Shown here: positions 19,701-28,229 of the stretch, in pieces
Position numbering within the stretch: the stretch's first letter is position 1
Layout of the letters: each line of letters opens with the position of its first letter
Origin: Candidatus Gastranaerophilales bacterium
GTDB taxonomy: Bacteria > Cyanobacteriota > Vampirovibrionia > Gastranaerophilales > Gastranaerophilaceae
Direction: 5' to 3'
Assembly (NCBI GenBank): GCA_944324915.1
Contig: CALUYD010000004.1
Span: 79,615-143,614 of the forward strand
DNA: 64,000 nucleotides
Program-made: the position numbers and the translations under genes
Notes under the pieces: model-generated
Told to the model about the DNA's origin: nothing
The model's input: only the letters and a program-made list of their open reading frames with translations
Database searches by the model: none

Positions 19701-20489
19701 ATTTTCTTCAAAAAGCTCTTTTGCTTTTGTATCTAAAAATGCTTCAAAATCAATGTTTATTGCGCCTAAATACCCTAATCTTGATGAACCAAAAGTATCA
19801 TAACCTATGTAAAATTCTTTTACGGTTGGTTTTATATGATTTAAATAGGCAAATAAAGCTGGAGTTATCTCATCGCCGTCATCTAAGAAAACATATTTAA
19901 ATTTATTTTCTTGTTTTTTGTATAAAAATTCGAAAAGATTGACTTGTCTTACATAATCAAAAGCCCTTAATTCAATAGATTTTAGCTTATATTTATTAAT
20001 GGCTTCCCTTGCTTCATTTGAATAGCTTTCGCATAAAATTTCTGTTCTTTTTTTAACTTCTTCATCAGATAAATTATTAAAATTAATCAAAGAATTTCTT
20101 CTAAATAGCTGATGTAAAAGGCTTGTTTTAGAGTTATATCCGCTAAAATCAACCTCGCGAATAACTTCTTTTAAAATCTTTTGAGAAACCTCAAGACCGC
20201 ACATATTAGGAATGATTTTAGCTTCGCCTTTTTTGATTGAATTTTCAATTATCGCCCAATTTTCAAGAATATAATTATAAATAAGCCCTGAAAAACTATA
20301 AATTTTTAAATTCCCAATAGAACCTAATGGACTTTTTTGTTTAATTGCGTCAATAAATTCTTTTTTCTTTTTTGAATTTTGCACCAAAACAAGGATATCT
20401 TGAGCATTCACTCCATCTTGCAATAGCTTATAGTATTCATCTTGCAAGATTTTTGTTCTATTTGTAATATTTGGTGCATTTATTAGCAT
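16713..20489 (-). CDS. UvrD/AddA-like helicase with a second, inactive N-terminal helicase-like half
   Basis: About 1258 residues from ATG 20489, which lies 5 bases after the priA stop; an upstream TTG at 20516 would overlap priA. The C-terminal half is a superfamily 1A helicase: Walker A T-A-G-S-G-K-T-T near residue 646, motif II D-E-A-Q-D-S near 836, motif IV-VI segments with L-H-K-S-K-G-D-E-F-D and Y-V-G-I-T-R-A-K-K. The N-terminal ~620 residues lack a P-loop but have UvrD/AddB-like features (D-I-L-V-L-V-Q-N, Y-V-F-L-D-D-G-D-E-I, then I-A-I-I-T-P-N-S). With the nuclease encoded next door, this looks like an AddAB or RecBCD analogue with a different gene split. Likely role: double-strand-end resection. 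Confidence 0.85.
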   Translation of the reverse strand: MLINAPNITNRTKILQDEYYKLLQDGVNAQDILVLVQNSKKKKEFIDAIKQKSPLGSIGNLKIYSFSGLIYNYILENWAIIENSIKKGEAKIIPNMCGLEVSQKILKEVIREVDFSGYNSKTSLLHQLFRRNSLINFNNLSDEEVKKRTEILCESYSNEAREAINKYKLKSIELRAFDYVRQVNLFEFLYKKQENKFKYVFLDDGDEITPALFAYLNHIKPTVKEFYIGYDTFGSSRLGYLGAINIDFEAFLDTKAKELFEENDKIKNAKKILENVRNDKEIEFSNIKTKSFLKRNEMIEDGLSNIKNLINNGIKPNEIAIITPNSDDFLKLILEKSGFNFNFLTKNEKLNQNKLIGYILELLKIINDKDNQDISPYILKGIFIELLNLDKKQTIKIIQEYKLERDFKNSNIFDVIKNKDISEFQKLIEVYEKIRFEKLSTQLFEIVSNFVKIEREISKDIIKINQLLKQIYDFEEVFGSSVSNLELIVQLENTIISENPLSDDEMDDNSIVVSSAQKIIDYSYNVKYQFLLDVNSENWLKQDIGPLYNAWVMQKSWNKDTFELEDNIELTKDRTARTLYKLYLLADEIYLYSSVYDSLGQENLGGIDKYYKYQNSSEKKEAKPIIPRPDQQAVLDYKGGLMSVSATAGSGKTTIMLLLVDKILSGEILDNIESKNIFVLTFMESAARNFRERIKAKYPDLSELPNISTIHGLALRIIKDNNNYAKLNLDYDFEIVDEIKRNAILNEIVYALGIGADKTELYSSAISAYKNELAMDNNYICSNRLFLNVYQAYEQKLKEQNLIDYDDLLLYSLRLLRENKDILEYYQNIAKIIIEDEAQDSSYIQQNLIMLLGGKYKNIIRCGDINQAITSTFTNSDVKGFREFMKNSYNVEMDRCQRCATGVLDCANSVVAWAKEEKIDAFSNLIMKPVEHVNIVDKNAVSRAVFENEIEESNEIIKDIKNIFKNEKEATVAILLRSNFAINKWAKLLEDNSIKTYKNSESLINNPVYRICLLILEFISNPFELKIVKEIARELFELGYYDFNSVKYANSLNEPIFLRDDYDEQFYWDMTYFLFKNHYSVYDLVYEIGSFYFSSGANKDNISLVATIAQKIMNTQRNFENTVLRLREIQFKNNFSNIKFFQNDDTAQKRSKVQIMTLHKSKGDEFDYVFIPELTKENLCFSVNDYKLKENSKFIQKIKKEPKTELELKTEIVEENYRLIYVGITRAKKKLLLSTAKNYKYFGRIKPIEESEIFEGLK

Positions 20490-20493
20490 AACT

Positions 20494-22518
20494 TTATAAT
20501 ATATCGGATGGATCAATATCTACAACCATTTTAATATCAGACGGCAATTTAATTGATTTTAAAAACCTTAAAATTGTTCTGTGCCCATTTAGGGATAATT
20601 TATTTTTAACAATTATATTAAATCTGTATTCATCTTTTATTTTATTTATAACGCAAGGACTTGGACCTAAAACAAGCAATGTTTCATCAAGAGATAATTT
20701 TTTAATATAATCGCTCAATGCAAGCTCTATTTCAAGAGCCGATTTTTCTGCTCGATATTCATTTTTAGAAGATAAAATTATTCTAATCATTTTTGAAAAT
20801 GGCGGATAGTCAAGCATTTGTCTTAATTCAATTTCATTTTCATAAAAATCTTCATAATTTTGCTCTTTGGCATTTTGAAGATAAATATTATTAGAATTAT
20901 AAGTTTGAAAAATTACTTTTCCCTCATCATCCCCTCTGCCGGAGCGCCCTGCAACTTGCGTCAATATTGAAAAACCGCGCTCTGAACTTCTATAATCAGG
21001 CAAATTAAAGCTCAAATCAGCATTAATAACTCCAACTAAAGTAACATTTTTATTATCCAAGCCTTTGGCTATCATTTGAGTACCGATTAGAATATCAATT
21101 TCGCCATTTTGAAATCTTTTTAATATTTCAATATGTTCGTTTTTCTTAGATAAACTATCTGAATCAAGCCTTTCAATCCTATAATCCTTAAAAATTTCCT
21201 TTGCGACTAATTCAACTTTTTGACTACCCATTCCAAAATGTTCAAAAATATCAGACCCGCATTTTTCACATTTTGGTTCTTTTAATTCAAAATTACAATA
21301 ATGACACTTGTATGAATTTGTTTGAGAATGATATATCAAAGGAATTGCGCATTTTTTGCACTCTAAAACTTCACCGCATTCCATACATTGAGTATAACTT
21401 GCAAAACCACGTCTATTTATTAGAAATATTACTTGATGACCCTTTTCAATAGTTTCTTTTACATTTTTTTGTAAAGTCCTTGAAAAAAGAGTGTAATTTC
21501 TCTCAAAACGCTCTGTTTTCATATCAATCAATACAACTTTAGGTAATTTTGCGCTATTATATCTTTCTTTTAATTTAAATAATGAATTAGTGTTAATCGC
21601 TTCATAATAGCTTTCAATAGATGGCGTTGCAGAGCCTAAAATCAATTTTGCGCCATATAATTCGCATAATTTTTTTGCAACGTCTTTAGCGTTATATCTG
21701 GGGTTGGGCATGGTTTGTTTATAGCTTGAATCATGTTCTTCATCAATTATAATAAGCCCTAAATCCTTAATAGGCGCAAAAACCGCACTTCTTGCACCGA
21801 ATAAAATTTTTATTTCATTATTTCTTAATTTTTTCCAAGTTTCATATTTTTCAGCTTCAGTTATAGAGCTATGCCAAATAGCAACGCAATCAGAGCCAAA
21901 ATGTTCCATTGTTCTCATTGTTAATTGAGAAACAAGGGCTATTTCAGGCGCTAAAAAAATTACATTTTTACCTTCTTTAATTGTATCTTCGATTAATTTA
22001 AAATAAATCTCAGTTTTACCTGAACCTGTAATTCCATATAATAGCGAAGTTTGAGCATTTATTCTTTTAATCTCGTTATAAATTTTTTCTTGATTTTGAG
22101 TTAATTTTTTATCATCGACAATTTTTTCAACATCATATATTTTAGATTTTATCTTAGGTTTTCTATATTTTTTTACGTTCTTTTCAAAAAATTTCTGAGG
22201 CAAAGCCGTATTTAAAACCGTTTGAATATCGCAAAAATAATAATTTGAAACCCATTCTAAAAGATTTAAATATTCCATTGAAAATAATGGTGTTTTATCT
22301 AATATTTCAATTATTTCTTTTGCTTTTATGCCTTCTTCTAAATAATCACTAAACCCTACAACATAAGCTACTAAAGGCTCTTTTCTGCGCCCAAAAGGAA
22401 TTGAAACAGCACAACCTATTTTAATTTCATCTTTTAAATTTTCAGGAATTAAATAGCTGAATGTCTTTGTTCCTAATTTATTTATATCTACCAAAACTTG
22501 CGCATATTTTGAGCTCAT
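20494..22518 (-). CDS. priA: Primosomal protein N' (replication restart helicase PriA)
   Basis: 674 residues. The N-terminal PriA DNA-binding region carries V-S-I-P-F-G-R-R. The helicase has Walker A G-I-T-G-S-G-K-T-E and DEEH box. The zinc-binding module between the helicase lobes has eight cysteines (C-M-E-C, C-K-K-C, C-H-Y-C, C-E-K-C). Late motifs include I-G-T-Q-M-I-A-K-G and Q-V-A-G-R-S-G-R. PriA rebuilds the replisome at stalled forks. Neighbouring genes for the end-processing helicase, nuclease and Pol I make a coherent repair/restart block transcribed leftward. Confidence 0.95.
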   Translation of the reverse strand: MSSKYAQVLVDINKLGTKTFSYLIPENLKDEIKIGCAVSIPFGRRKEPLVAYVVGFSDYLEEGIKAKEIIEILDKTPLFSMEYLNLLEWVSNYYFCDIQTVLNTALPQKFFEKNVKKYRKPKIKSKIYDVEKIVDDKKLTQNQEKIYNEIKRINAQTSLLYGITGSGKTEIYFKLIEDTIKEGKNVIFLAPEIALVSQLTMRTMEHFGSDCVAIWHSSITEAEKYETWKKLRNNEIKILFGARSAVFAPIKDLGLIIIDEEHDSSYKQTMPNPRYNAKDVAKKLCELYGAKLILGSATPSIESYYEAINTNSLFKLKERYNSAKLPKVVLIDMKTERFERNYTLFSRTLQKNVKETIEKGHQVIFLINRRGFASYTQCMECGEVLECKKCAIPLIYHSQTNSYKCHYCNFELKEPKCEKCGSDIFEHFGMGSQKVELVAKEIFKDYRIERLDSDSLSKKNEHIEILKRFQNGEIDILIGTQMIAKGLDNKNVTLVGVINADLSFNLPDYRSSERGFSILTQVAGRSGRGDDEGKVIFQTYNSNNIYLQNAKEQNYEDFYENEIELRQMLDYPPFSKMIRIILSSKNEYRAEKSALEIELALSDYIKKLSLDETLLVLGPSPCVINKIKDEYRFNIIVKNKLSLNGHRTILRFLKSIKLPSDIKMVVDIDPSDIL

Positions 22519-22519
22519 T

Positions 22520-22879
22520 TTATTTTATTTGCTCCATTGGTTTTAATTTGATTTGAGAATCAATTTGACTAAATATCGCTTTTGCTACTTCGCTACCTTC
22601 TGAATAATCGCTATTTTGTGGCAAAATCTTAATTTCAGTTTGATTAGAATAGCGCTTCGTTAAAGTTAAAAGATAATATTTTGCACCGTATAAAAATAAT
22701 ATATAGCCGTTTTTAGACTGCATTTCAACTATTTCAAACTTAGGATTAGAATCAATTGCACTAAGCGCGTGCATATATAAATTATCAGCGCTCATTGGAT
22801 AAAGTTTAAAACTATCCTCAAAAATTCCAGCTAGTGCAAATGAAGTTAATAAACAAAATGTAAGAATTAATTTTTTCAT
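22520..22879 (-). CDS. Small exported protein of unknown function
   Basis: I choose ATG 22879 (M-K-K-L-I-L-T-F) because GGAG lies 8 bases upstream and a signal peptide follows directly (hydrophobic core to S-F-A-L-A-G). The longer reading would overlap polA. The mature part is about 100 residues, mixed alpha/beta, with no cysteine, no lipobox and no recognised family. It sits between polA and priA, 1 base from each, so it belongs to the repair operon transcriptionally even though the protein is exported. Confidence 0.65.
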   Translation of the reverse strand: MKKLILTFCLLTSFALAGIFEDSFKLYPMSADNLYMHALSAIDSNPKFEIVEMQSKNGYILFLYGAKYYLLTLTKRYSNQTEIKILPQNSDYSEGSEVAKAIFSQIDSQIKLKPMEQIK

Positions 22880-22880
22880 T

Positions 22881-25490
22881 TTATTTCTCCATCCAAGTTT
22901 TTCCATAACTAACATCAACCTTCAGGGGCACTCTTAGAGGCTGATTTAATTCCATTGCTTCAATTACTATCGGTTTTATTTCATCAAGCTCTGAAGTTGG
23001 AACTTCTAAAACAAGCTCGTCATGGATTTGTAAAATCATTTTTGATTTATATTTTTTCAATTTTTGATGTAAATCAACCATTGCCATTTTAACTATATCA
23101 GCACTTGTTCCTTGTAATGGCGCATTAATTGCAGCTCGAGCGGCAAATTCTCTAATATTTGCATTTCTTGAATTTAATTCTGCTCCTAAATATCTTCTTC
23201 TGCCGTATAGTGTTTCAACCCAGCCGTTTAATTGTGCACATTCAAGTGTTTCATTGATATATGTTGAAATCTTTGGATAAGTTGCAAAATATTTATTAAT
23301 CAAATCTTGCGCTTCGTAAGGAGTTATTCCTAAAGTTGATGATAGACCGTATCTTGTTTGACCGTAAATTATACCAAAATTAACAGTTTTTGCCTTTCTT
23401 CTCATATCTTTTGTAACTTCTTCAACAGGAACATTAAATATTTTTGAAGCAGTAACCCTATGAACATCAATATCAAAACAAAACGCTTCAATTAAGCCTT
23501 CATCATTAGAATAATGAGCTAAAAGACGAAGCTCAACTTGAGAATAATCAGCGCTCATAATAACATTATTCTCATTTTCAGGAACAAACCCTGCTCTTAT
23601 TCTGTTTGAAAATTCTGTTCTAATTGGAATATTTTGCAAATTAGGATCAGATGATGATAATCTTCCTGTTGTAGTAACAATTTGATTAAAATGAGTATGA
23701 ATTTTACCATCTTGTTTAACTAATTTTGGTAGAGCGTCAATATATGTTGTTTTTAATTTCATTAATTGACGATGTTCCAAAATATTTTTTGCAATTGAAT
23801 ATTCAAGAGCTAATTCATCTAAAATTTTAGCATTTGTTGAATAATTTCCGGATTTTCCCTTTTTTTTGGGTTTTATTTGCAATTTATCAAATAAAATTTC
23901 TGCTACTTGTTTTGGAGAATTAATATTAAAAGTTACTCCTGCTTCATCATAGATTAATTTTTCGTAGTTTTTTACTTTAATATCTATCTCATCGCCAATT
24001 GTTTTTAGATAATTAACATCAAGTTTAACCCCTGTGTTTTCCATATCTTTTAAAACAAAAGCTAGGGGAAGCTCGGTATTATTTAAAAGTTTTAGCTCTT
24101 TTTCATTTAAATTTTTATTGTAAAAATCCTCTAAATCTAATAAATATGAACATAATTTATAATAATCATTTTCATCAGGAATAATTTCAAGACACTCGTT
24201 AATTTGAGTAATTAAATCATGTTTTCTTGATGAATCCTTGATATAGCTCGATAATTGAACATCAGATATAACGCCTTTTATATCGCTTTCAATATTTTTT
24301 ACATCATAAGTTACTTTTTTTATATTCGGATTTTCAATTATTTCTTTTGCCTCATTTGTTGGAATTTTTATAACTGAATTATTATGAGCTATATAGCAAT
24401 AATTTTTATCTTGAAAATCTAATAAAAATGCTATTTTATCGCCATCTTTGATGTTTTTTAAATATGTTTTATCTTCTATTTTTATTTCTTTTTGTTCTTT
24501 TTTTACCTTCTCAAAAGAAAATAATCCTAATTGCTCATTTTCTTCTTTTTTTTCTTCAAATTGAACAATATTACAGGAATTATCAGAATTAAAAGGAGCT
24601 AAGAGTTTATCTATATTTTTTACAAAAGAATAAAACTGCACTTTTTGCAAGAAATCTTTTGCAATTTCTTTATTTGGAATATTTAAACAAGCTCCGTCAA
24701 AATCAAATTCAATATCAATATCATCTACAATTTTTGCTAAATATTGAGATAAATAAGCATCCTCTTTCCCATTAATTAATTTCTCTTTTAGAGCTTTTTT
24801 AGTAATCAAATCAATATTTTGATAAACGCCATCCAGAGTTTGATATTCTGCTAATAAAGTACTTGCTGATTTTGGACCTATTCCTTTAATTCCCGGAATA
24901 TTATCTGAACTATCTCCGCATAGCGCCTTATAATCAACAATTTGACTTGGATAAACTTCCATTTTTTCAAAGACTTCTTGCTTATTATATTTTACAATCT
25001 CGCCTTTTGAAGGTATTAAAACAGTAACTAAACCCTCATCGTCAACTAATTGAAAGCTATCTCTATCCCCTGTTAAAATATATGTTTTATGACCTTTTAA
25101 TCTTGCTTGTTTTGCTATTGTTCCTATAACATCATCGCCTTCATAGCCTTCTTTAGTGTATATTGGTATGTCAAAAGCTCTTAAACCCTCTTGAATTAAT
25201 GACAATTGAGTTCTTAAGCTATCTGGCATAGTTAATCTATTTGCTTTGTATTCAGGGTATTTTTCAAGTCTGAAAGTTGCTTTTGAAACATCAAACGCAA
25301 CAGCAATGGAGTTAGGCTTAATATTTAATTTTTTATCTGCTAATAAATCAAACACTGCTTTAAAAAAGCCCCAAACAGCCCAAGTAGGAATATGTTCTGT
25401 TGTTTGCATGTTTGTTCGCTCAAGGGCGAAAAACATTCTAAAAGCCAGCGCATGACCATCTATTAATATTAAAGTCTTTTTATCTTCCAT
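22881..25490 (-). CDS. polA: DNA polymerase I, probably without proofreading
   Basis: 869 residues. N-terminal 5' nuclease with I-D-G-H-A-L-A-F-R, G-Y-E-G-D-D-V-I-G-T and G-D-S-S-D-N-I-P-G-I-K-G-I-G. The central 3'-5' exonuclease fold is present but its motifs are broken: the expected D-x-E reads D-F-Q, and the N-x-x-x-D and late Y-x-x-x-D motifs are not intact. The C-terminal polymerase has motif A D-Y-S-Q-V-E-L-R, motif B R-R-K-A-K-T-V-N-F-G-I-I-Y-G and motif C Q-I-H-D-E-L-V-L-E. It should fill gaps and remove RNA primers. SD GGGGAG is 4 bases before ATG. Confidence 0.95.
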   Translation of the reverse strand: MEDKKTLILIDGHALAFRMFFALERTNMQTTEHIPTWAVWGFFKAVFDLLADKKLNIKPNSIAVAFDVSKATFRLEKYPEYKANRLTMPDSLRTQLSLIQEGLRAFDIPIYTKEGYEGDDVIGTIAKQARLKGHKTYILTGDRDSFQLVDDEGLVTVLIPSKGEIVKYNKQEVFEKMEVYPSQIVDYKALCGDSSDNIPGIKGIGPKSASTLLAEYQTLDGVYQNIDLITKKALKEKLINGKEDAYLSQYLAKIVDDIDIEFDFDGACLNIPNKEIAKDFLQKVQFYSFVKNIDKLLAPFNSDNSCNIVQFEEKKEENEQLGLFSFEKVKKEQKEIKIEDKTYLKNIKDGDKIAFLLDFQDKNYCYIAHNNSVIKIPTNEAKEIIENPNIKKVTYDVKNIESDIKGVISDVQLSSYIKDSSRKHDLITQINECLEIIPDENDYYKLCSYLLDLEDFYNKNLNEKELKLLNNTELPLAFVLKDMENTGVKLDVNYLKTIGDEIDIKVKNYEKLIYDEAGVTFNINSPKQVAEILFDKLQIKPKKKGKSGNYSTNAKILDELALEYSIAKNILEHRQLMKLKTTYIDALPKLVKQDGKIHTHFNQIVTTTGRLSSSDPNLQNIPIRTEFSNRIRAGFVPENENNVIMSADYSQVELRLLAHYSNDEGLIEAFCFDIDVHRVTASKIFNVPVEEVTKDMRRKAKTVNFGIIYGQTRYGLSSTLGITPYEAQDLINKYFATYPKISTYINETLECAQLNGWVETLYGRRRYLGAELNSRNANIREFAARAAINAPLQGTSADIVKMAMVDLHQKLKKYKSKMILQIHDELVLEVPTSELDEIKPIVIEAMELNQPLRVPLKVDVSYGKTWMEK

Positions 25491-25515
25491 ATACTCCCCT
25501 TTTTAAAATATTTTA

Positions 25516-26325
25516 CTATAAATCGATATATTTCCCAAAGGGTATCGTAATATTATTAATTTTATGAGTAATATTATCGCTAATATAGCAAGGAACATTA
25601 AATAAATCGCTATATTGCTCTAATATCGGCATAATTTCATCACTAGCCAAATAAAAATCACCAAAAATAATGCCTTTAATTTTTGCTTTTAACTTTTTAT
25701 TTCTATAAATCTCATAAAGCATTTTATCGATTTTATATAATGGTTCTGCTAAATCTTCTAAAAATAAAACTATATCGTCATTTGGAATAAATTGTTCATC
25801 TGAAAATAAAGAAACTAAACTTGATAAATTTCCACCCCAAAGAATACCTTTTAATTTGCCTTTTTTTATTGGTTTTAAATCAATGTTAAATATATCATTT
25901 TCAATAATTTCAATATTTTTATCTAAATTTTCAACAAAACCATTGGACACCATTAAACCATGAAAGGTTTTTATTTTTGTATTTTTAAATAAAGAAGCTA
26001 AAAGTATTGTCCCATCTGATGAAGCAAGGTAATATTTTGATGTTTTTTTGATTAAATCATAATTAATTTTATCAACCATTCTAATAGCGCCATATCCGCC
26101 GCGAACAGATAAAACTAAATCAACTTCATCATCTAAAAAGGCTCTCTCAAAGTATCTTGCCCTATTTTCATCGCTATCCGATAAATAAAAATAAGAAGCA
26201 TTTTCATCATAATATTTTTTAATTTTAAATCTTTTTTCAAGGATAGAAATTTTTTTATTTATTTCATCTAAATTTTTTAATTTTCCGCTTGGTGCAACAA
26301 GGGCAATTGTGTTAATTTTTTTCAT
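25516..26325 (-). CDS. ldcA: LD-carboxypeptidase (peptidase S66 family)
   Basis: 269 residues with the S66 pattern: I-A-L-V-A-P-S-G at the N-terminus, S-V-R-G-G-Y-G-A-I-R, a nucleophile region L-A-S-S-D-G-T, and F-H-G-L-M. The catalytic Glu lies in L-F-L-E-D-L-A-E-P and the catalytic His in the final N-I-T-H-K-I. The usual G-Y-S-D-I serine motif is altered to A-S-S-D-G, with the serine kept. The family removes the terminal D-Ala from cytoplasmic murein tetrapeptides during wall recycling. Likely co-transcribed with polA, 25 bases before it. Confidence 0.88.
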   Translation of the reverse strand: MKKINTIALVAPSGKLKNLDEINKKISILEKRFKIKKYYDENASYFYLSDSDENRARYFERAFLDDEVDLVLSVRGGYGAIRMVDKINYDLIKKTSKYYLASSDGTILLASLFKNTKIKTFHGLMVSNGFVENLDKNIEIIENDIFNIDLKPIKKGKLKGILWGGNLSSLVSLFSDEQFIPNDDIVLFLEDLAEPLYKIDKMLYEIYRNKKLKAKIKGIIFGDFYLASDEIMPILEQYSDLFNVPCYISDNITHKINNITIPFGKYIDL

Positions 26326-26452
26326 AAAATAATTATAAATTTATTAACAAATTCAAGTCAAGAAAAAGCCAAAAAACTACATTTGTAGCCTATATTCAAA
26401 AAAGATATTAAAAATTGTTAAAAAATTATACAAAATTAGTCAAAATCTCATC

Positions 26453-26481
26453 TTGCATGTTTTTTTGTTATAGTGTATATT
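26453..26481 (+). promoter_or_regulatory. Sigma70-type promoter of speD
   Basis: TTGCAT (26453-26458), a 17-base spacer, then TATATT (26476-26481). Transcription would start near 26488, giving a leader of about 40 bases before speD. Read by eye only. Confidence 0.55.
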
Positions 26482-26527
26482 TGTTCTTGCAACAAATGAG
26501 ATAGATAACCATAAGGGGGAATATGAA

Positions 26528-26980
26528 TTGGCAGTAATGACACCTATCGGAATGGACGAAGCAATTAAAAATACATCCAAACAACAATACTTAGGAAGAC
26601 ATATCCTAGCTGAATTTTTTGAATGTGATCCTAATGTTTTAAATAATCCTCAATTAGTAGAAAAATATATGTTAGAAGCAGCTCTTGAATGTGGCGCTAC
26701 AATCGTTAATAAATGCTTTCATTTATTTGCACCACACGGCGTTTCAGGGGTTGTAATTATTTCAGAAAGCCACTTAGCAATACACACATGGCCTGAATAT
26801 GGTTATGCTGCTGTTGATTTATTTACTTGTGGCGAACAATGTGACCCAAAAGTTTCTTACGAATTCTTAAAAAGAAAATTCAACTCAAGAGACACAAAAT
26901 ATTCTCAATTAAACCGTGGTTTAATGGATTTTGAATCTCATGTTGAACATAAACCATTTATGGTATCAGAAAATTTTTAA
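26528..26980 (+). CDS. speD: S-adenosylmethionine decarboxylase proenzyme
   Basis: 150 residues of the prokaryotic class 1b type. L-G-R-H-I-L-A-E-F near 22-30 and the self-cleavage site at Glu80-Ser81 in I-S-E-S-H-L-A-I-H-T-W-P-E; Ser81 becomes the pyruvoyl group. Cys101 lies in the conserved F-T-C-G. The product supplies aminopropyl groups for spermidine. I use TTG 26528 as the start, 7 bases after AGGGGGA. The next in-frame ATG (26537) is too far from the SD unless translation re-initiates after a four-codon ORF that ends exactly there. Confidence 0.93.
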   Translation: MAVMTPIGMDEAIKNTSKQQYLGRHILAEFFECDPNVLNNPQLVEKYMLEAALECGATIVNKCFHLFAPHGVSGVVIISESHLAIHTWPEYGYAAVDLFTCGEQCDPKVSYEFLKRKFNSRDTKYSQLNRGLMDFESHVEHKPFMVSENF

Positions 26981-27000
26981 TTTTTTGATATTATAAAATT

Positions 27001-27510
27001 ATGGCAGAATTTAAAATTCGTGAAATGACTGAAGATGATATAGATGACATTCTTCAAATTGAAGAATTATGTTATGGTGCTCATCATTGGTCAAGGGACT
27101 CATTTTTAACGGAATTATCTAATAAAATTTCGCTCTATCAATGTGTCATAAATAACGAGGGCAAATGTGTAGGTTATATGGGCATTTGGAAAATAATAGA
27201 TGAAGCTCACATAACCAATATTTCAATTCACCCTGATTATCAAAACAAAAAACTTGCCCATAGATTAATTCTATCTGCCATTAATGAATGCTACAAAGAA
27301 AAAATCAAATACATAACCCTTGAAGTTAGAGTTTCTAACGAAAAAGCAATACATCTTTATGAAAAATTCGGTTTTAAATCTTTGGGTTTAAGAAAAAAAT
27401 ATTACCAAGACAACAACGAAGATGCGCTTATTATGTGGAGCGAAAATATTTTCGATAAAAAATATAAAGATTTATATACAGAAATAAATAAAACACTCAA
27501 CGAAAATTAA
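27001..27510 (+). CDS. rimI: GNAT acetyltransferase, RimI-type
   Basis: 169 residues. GNAT fold with I-R-E-M-T-E-D-D-I at the start, the substrate loop E-x-x-C-Y near 25, V-G-Y-M-G-I-W strand, H-I-T-N-I-S-I-H-P-D-Y-Q, and the acetyl-CoA loop normally Q-x-x-G-x-G/A altered to N-K-K-L-A-H. L-E-V-R-V-S-N-E-K-A-I-H-L-Y-E-K-F-G-F is characteristic of RimI, which acetylates the N-terminus of ribosomal protein S18. It follows speD by 20 bases. Confidence 0.87.
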   Translation: MAEFKIREMTEDDIDDILQIEELCYGAHHWSRDSFLTELSNKISLYQCVINNEGKCVGYMGIWKIIDEAHITNISIHPDYQNKKLAHRLILSAINECYKEKIKYITLEVRVSNEKAIHLYEKFGFKSLGLRKKYYQDNNEDALIMWSENIFDKKYKDLYTEINKTLNEN

Positions 27511-27545
27511 GCATAGTGTTATAATAAAAGACATTGAGAGAGTTT

Positions 27546-28229
27546 ATGATAAGCAAACGTTACAGAGATATTTTTGAACAATACATACATAAAGGCGAAG
27601 CAACACCCTTATCAATAGGAACATTAGTTGTTTGCGGTCTATGTTTTATGCTTTTAATTATCGCAACTTTTACTCAAATAAACTTTGCTCATCCTTGGAT
27701 TAAATTTGTTTCAGGCGAAGGCTTTATGATTTCTTTAAAAAATATATCATATAGCCCATTATTACCTGCTATGATTTTTACAATTTATATTTTAGGCAGA
27801 GCCTATTCAACTTTAACATTTATTTTATATCTTATTGTAGGCTTTTTTATATGGCCGATATTTGTTTTTGGTGGCGGACTTGATTATATTCAAAATTATC
27901 TTTTCGGATATATGTTAGGCTTTATTTTCGCCATTATAATAGTAAGCTCTATTTTAAAAATTTCAATGAATGCACTATATAGAATAATAGCTGCAATTTT
28001 TGGGGTTTTAGCAATTCATATCTGCGGTTTTATTTATTGTTTAATATTAGCAATATTTAAAGTTATAAGTTTTGGTTTAATAATCCCTATTTTAAAAGAA
28101 ATTTTCCTTGAAAATATTTTATATGACATATTATTCAGCATTTTAGTTATTTTAATTGCTCCATACATTAAAAACGTTCTTTGGACTTGTATGAAACCAA
28201 AATTTGAAAGAAAACCTAAAAAATGTTAG
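27546..28229 (+). CDS. bioY: BioY-like membrane protein (putative biotin transporter S component)
   Basis: About 227 residues with five or six hydrophobic helices. The stretch I-L-G-R-A-Y-S-T, Y-L-I-V-G-F-F-I-W-P-I-F-V-F-G-G-G, then G-Y-M-L-G-F matches the BioY pattern G-R, Y-L-x-x-G, P-x-F-x-x-G-G-G, G-Y-x-x-G-F. BioY is the substrate-binding unit of an ECF-type biotin importer. The N- and C-terminal extensions are unusual for the family. Start chosen at ATG 27546, preceded by GAGAGAG; a TTG at 27534 is possible. The biotin-dependent decarboxylase and BirA elsewhere in the window give a use for imported biotin. Confidence 0.62.
   Translation: MISKRYRDIFEQYIHKGEATPLSIGTLVVCGLCFMLLIIATFTQINFAHPWIKFVSGEGFMISLKNISYSPLLPAMIFTIYILGRAYSTLTFILYLIVGFFIWPIFVFGGGLDYIQNYLFGYMLGFIFAIIIVSSILKISMNALYRIIAAIFGVLAIHICGFIYCLILAIFKVISFGLIIPILKEIFLENILYDILFSILVILIAPYIKNVLWTCMKPKFERKPKKC

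Noticed and set aside
27534..27545. TTG start for the BioY-like gene
   Set aside because: ATG 27546 follows a purine-rich GAGAGAG at good distance and gives a more usual N-terminus.
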